This document shows, piece by piece, positions 63,469 through 64,000 of a DNA stretch of 64,000 bases. Source of the DNA: Arthrobacter koreensis (GTDB taxonomy: Bacteria; Actinomycetota; Actinomycetes; Actinomycetales; Micrococcaceae); contig NZ_WACG01000006.1 of the NCBI RefSeq assembly GCF_009193255.1, positions 124,001 to 188,000 on the forward strand, written 5' to 3'. The position numbers and the translations under genes are program-made. The notes beneath the pieces were generated by a model. It was not told the origin of the DNA and ran no database searches. It saw only the letters and a list, made by a program, of their open reading frames with translations. How positions within the stretch are numbered: position 1 is the stretch's first letter; each line of letters starts with the position of its first letter.

Positions 63469-64000
63469 ATGATCGAGATCCTGAACGCAGCTGAAGTGGC
63501 GAAGGCCCGGGTTACCGGCCGGCTCGTCGCAGACATTCTCCAGGCCATGAACTCGCGCGCAACCGTCGGCACCAACCTGCTGGAAATAGACCAGTGGACG
63601 GGGCAGATGATCAAGGACGCCGGTGCCGAATCCTGCTACATCGACTACGCGCCCTCATTTGGCCGCGGCCCCTTTGGACACTACATCTGCACAGGTGTGA
63701 ACGACGCAGTGCTGCACGGCCTTCCGCATGACTACAAGCTGCAGGACGGAGATCTGCTGACCCTTGACCTCGCGGTCTCCAAGGACGGGATTGCCGCTGA
63801 CTCGGCTATCAGCTTCATCGTCGGGAACAGCCGGCCGGCTGAAAGCGTAAAGCTGATCGGTGCCACCGAACGGGCGCTGGCCGCCGGCATCGCCGCGGCA
63901 CGTCCGGGGGCGAAGATCGGTGACCTTTCCTACGCGATCGGCACGGTGCTGTCCGGCGCCGGGTACCCGGTGAACACTGAATTCGGCGGACACGGAATCG
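63469..64000 (+). CDS. map: M24-family methionine aminopeptidase-like enzyme, cut by the window end
   Basis: 177 codons visible. It follows the type I MetAP layout: N-terminal helices (AEVAKARVTGRLVADILQAM), substrate-side FGHYICTGVNDAVLHGLPHD, the first metal aspartate in DGDLLTLDLAVSKDGIAADS, and NTEFGGHGI at the cut. ATG 63469 has AAAGG seven bases upstream. It is divergent from the fpg-like gene, with about 70 bp between starts. Full length would be near 255 residues. It removes N-terminal methionine or is a close homologue. Confidence 0.85.
   Translation, partial: MIEILNAAEVAKARVTGRLVADILQAMNSRATVGTNLLEIDQWTGQMIKDAGAESCYIDYAPSFGRGPFGHYICTGVNDAVLHGLPHDYKLQDGDLLTLDLAVSKDGIAADSAISFIVGNSRPAESVKLIGATERALAAGIAAARPGAKIGDLSYAIGTVLSGAGYPVNTEFGGHGI

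Overview
The window looks like chromosomal DNA of a high-GC actinobacterium of the Arthrobacter type (Micrococcaceae). The evidence is strong G/C bias at third codon positions, GTG/TTG starts, several apparently leaderless genes (TAnnnT six or seven bases before the start codon), an lhr-nei gene pair in the order known from mycobacteria, a DUF222/HNH protein of the 13E12 type, actinobacterial SLH repeats on a secreted protease, and a desferrioxamine-type siderophore operon behind an IdeR/DtxR-like box. No phage, plasmid or insertion sequence is visible. The content is mostly housekeeping and accessory metabolism.

Layout. 1-5.6 kb: 3' end of tRNA-Arg, a flavin disulfide reductase, a SixA-type phosphatase, an orphan winged-helix regulator, upp, tadA, a PPOX-fold protein and tRNA-Ser(CGA). 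5.6-13.7 kb: a MocR-type regulator overlapping start-to-start with an EamA exporter, a DUF808 membrane protein, a patatin, rlmH, a DUF4232 lipoprotein and putP. 13.1-21 kb: a LacI regulator with a small membrane protein, diverging from a five-gene peptide-type ABC importer that ends in a C45 (penicillin acyltransferase-like) hydrolase. 21-33.8 kb: lhr and nei DNA-repair genes, a DUF222/HNH protein, a lipoprotein, an RluA-type pseudouridine synthase, a repeat-rich membrane protein and two small minus-strand genes. This stretch carries three intergenic minisatellites. 33.9-39.6 kb: desABCD-like siderophore operon. 39.8-43.8 kb: two unrecognised secreted proteins in one leaderless operon. 43.8-54.9 kb: acyl-CoA dehydrogenase plus SDR, a GH76-like protein, a class II amidotransferase, YdeI, NUDIX and other small-family genes, FUSC, tgt with a YhhQ-type queuosine-precursor transporter, and a TetR gene with a perfect operator. 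54.9-64 kb: pdxK, a large SLH-anchored subtilase with a long leader, a cyclase with an NCS1 permease, an Fpg/Nei glycosylase, and the start of map at the right edge.

How genes work together. The LacI/ABC/C45 block reads as import and intracellular amide cleavage of a regulated peptide-like compound. The des operon converts lysine through cadaverine to a hydroxamate siderophore. tgt and yhhQ together make a queuine-salvage route. The cyclase and NCS1 permease look like uptake plus hydrolysis of one small heterocycle or formamide. lhr appears to sit behind a RecA-independent (PafBC-type) DNA-damage promoter. The least explained parts are the secreted two-gene operon at 39.9-43.8 kb and the family of tandem repeats, several with units divisible by three, that sit just after gene ends.
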